A stretch of DNA of 5,453 nt, from assembly GCA_046596415.1 (NCBI GenBank), contig JBKJML010000152.1, forward strand, positions 1 through 5,453, given 5' to 3'. The DNA is from JBKJML01 sp046596415. GTDB lineage: Bacteria; Actinomycetota; Thermoleophilia; Gaiellales; Gaiellaceae. Under the pieces are notes generated by a model. The model was not told the DNA's origin. It made no database searches and was given only the letters and a program-made list of their open reading frames with translations. This document shows positions 4,540-5,453 of the stretch, piece after piece; position 1 is the first letter of the stretch, and the number at the start of each line of letters is the position of its first letter. A program made the translations under genes and the position numbers.

Positions 4540-5453
4540 CGGCGATCTCCTTCAGCGACTCGGGATTTTCAAGTGTAGAGAGGTCGCCAGGGTCGGTGCC
4601 GAGCGCCATCGCCCGGACGGCGCGACGCACGATCTTGGCGCTTCGCGTCTTCGGCAGGCCGCCGACGAAGAGGATCCGGTCCGGCTTGAACGCCTTGCCG
4701 AGCTCGTCGGTGACCGCCGCCGCGATCTCCTCGGCGGTCGCCTCCCGTCCCGGCGCGAGCACACAGAAGACCCAGGCCGTCTCGCCCTTCACCGCGTGCG
4801 GGACGCCGATCGCGGCCGCCTCGACCACGGCCGGGTGGTTGAGTGCCGCCGACTCGATCTCGGCCGGGCCGATTCGCTTGCCCGCGATGTTCAGCGTGTC
4901 GTCGGAGCGGCCGTGCAGGAACCAGTAGCCGTCGTCGTCGATCGAGGCCCAGTCGCCGTGCGTCCAGACGCCCGGGAAGCGGCGCCAGTAGGTGTCGAGG
5001 TAGCGCTCGTCGTCGCCCCAGAGGCCGCGGGTCATGCCGGGCCAGGAGCGCGTGCAGACGAGCTCGCCGACCTCGCCGCGCAGCGGTGTCCCCTCGGGGC
5101 CGTAGACGTCCATCGCCTGCCCGAGCGCCGGGAAGCCGAGCGAGACGGGCTTGGCGGGCTTCATCGGCGTCACCGAGAGGAAGCAGGCGCCGACCTCCGT
5201 GCCACCGGAGCAGTTGACGATCGGGATCCGCCCGCCGCCGGCCACGTGCTCGTTCAGCCACGCGTAGGGACCGGCGTTCCAGGGCTCGCCGGTGGTCGCG
5301 ATCGCCTTCAGCGAGGAGAGATCGGTCGTCGGCTCGCCCTTCGGGATCAGCGAGCGGACGAGCGTGGGCGAGAGCCCGAGCATTGTCACGCGCTCCTCCT
5401 CGACGAGCCGCCAAAGGCGATCGTCCGGCCAGTCGGGCGCGCCCTCCATGAAG
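4529..5453 (-). CDS. AMP-forming acyl-CoA synthetase, acetyl-CoA-synthetase-like (5' end outside window)
   Basis: The C-terminal 306 or more residues of an ANL-superfamily adenylate-forming enzyme that activates a carboxylic acid with ATP and then forms the CoA thioester. Residues here are counted from Met at 5447-5449, which is probably internal: the frame stays open (Phe before it) to the edge, and the N-terminal ATP-binding part of a protein of roughly 550-650 residues is missing. Visible motifs: TTGEPWN (52-58), SGGTEVG (81-87, the A5 region), GELVCTRSWPGMTRG (128-142), the ATP-ribose Asp in HGDW (164-167), the hinge GRSDDTLNIAGKRIGPAEIE (180-199), and the A10 loop PKTRSAK with the catalytic-position Lys at 272. 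This resembles acetyl-CoA synthetase, but acetate versus propionate or longer acyl substrates cannot be decided. It is followed by, and overlaps, the SDR gene. Confidence 0.93.
   Translation of the reverse strand, partial: FMEGAPDWPDDRLWRLVEEERVTMLGLSPTLVRSLIPKGEPTTDLSSLKAIATTGEPWNAGPYAWLNEHVAGGGRIPIVNCSGGTEVGACFLSVTPMKPAKPVSLGFPALGQAMDVYGPEGTPLRGEVGELVCTRSWPGMTRGLWGDDERYLDTYWRRFPGVWTHGDWASIDDDGYWFLHGRSDDTLNIAGKRIGPAEIESAALNHPAVVEAAAIGVPHAVKGETAWVFCVLAPGREATAEEIAAAVTDELGKAFKPDRILFVGGLPKTRSAKIVRRAVRAMALGTDPGDLSTLENPESLKEIADAV
4547..4552 (-). promoter_or_regulatory. Ribosome binding site of the SDR gene
   Basis: On the minus strand AAGGAG stands 7 nt before ATG 4539. It lies inside the coding sequence of the acyl-CoA ligase, near its 3' end. 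It fixes the SDR start and shows that the SDR gene has its own strong initiation signal within the ligase-SDR transcript. Confidence 0.75.

Noticed and set aside
3664..4578. 304-codon plus-strand open frame opposite the SDR gene
   Set aside because: The minus-strand SDR has an intact cofactor motif, catalytic tetrad and Shine-Dalgarno; the opposite frame has no coherent domain.
4569..5414. 281-codon minus-strand open frame in a second frame of the ligase gene
   Set aside because: Arg-rich alternative frame of a clearly conserved acyl-CoA ligase; no domain and no plausible initiation signal.
1..5453. Repeated GAGCTCG/CTCGAG-like words throughout
   Set aside because: They reflect favoured Glu-Leu and Leu-Glu codon pairs (GAG CTC, CTC GAG) in high-GC genes, not a spaced repeat, operator series or CRISPR array.

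Overview
The window is a very GC-rich (roughly 70% by eye), densely packed bacterial chromosomal segment. Codons end mostly in G or C, neighbouring genes overlap by a few bases, and the longest gene-free stretch is 41 bp. These traits, and the look of the proteins, suggest an Actinomycetota chromosome, possibly class Thermoleophilia (Solirubrobacterales/Gaiellales-like). That placement is inference; there is no rRNA or other taxonomic marker here. I see no mobile element, CRISPR array, tRNA, rRNA or long repeat.

Layout, left to right. (1) A rightward unit: the last 26 codons of an unrecognised gene (1-81), then a Mug/TDG-type mismatch-specific uracil/thymine DNA glycosylase (68-586) that seems to start at a rare CTG codon, then a Nudix hydrolase (583-1068) joined to it by a GTGA stop/start overlap. 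(2) Tail to tail with it, only 3 bp away, the leftward gene nadE for glutamine-dependent NAD+ synthetase (1072-2787). (3) A 41-bp divergent region (2788-2828) separating nadE from a rightward two-gene unit: a small membrane-anchored protein of unknown function (2829-3119) and, through an ATGA overlap, a protein that looks like a double-hotdog thioesterase-like protein with a Cys-rich linker (3116-3790). (4) Tail to tail with that, sharing a CTAG in which both stop codons lie, a leftward two-gene unit read from the right edge: an acetyl-CoA-synthetase-like AMP-forming acyl-CoA ligase (5'-truncated by the window edge, 4529-5453) and a short-chain dehydrogenase/reductase (3787-4539) with a strong Shine-Dalgarno inside the end of the ligase gene.

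How the genes may work together. The glycosylase/Nudix pair joins base-excision repair with possible nucleotide-pool clean-up, and their coupling suggests co-expression. nadE completes NAD+ synthesis. The ligase and SDR form an acyl-CoA activation plus NAD(P)-dependent oxidoreduction pair, and the hotdog protein across the shared stop may also act on acyl thioesters. The substrates cannot be told from sequence. Overall this is mostly an ordinary housekeeping/metabolic region. The points most worth a second look are the glycosylase's start codon and TDG-like second motif, the Cys motif in the hotdog-like protein, and the unassigned small membrane protein paired with it.
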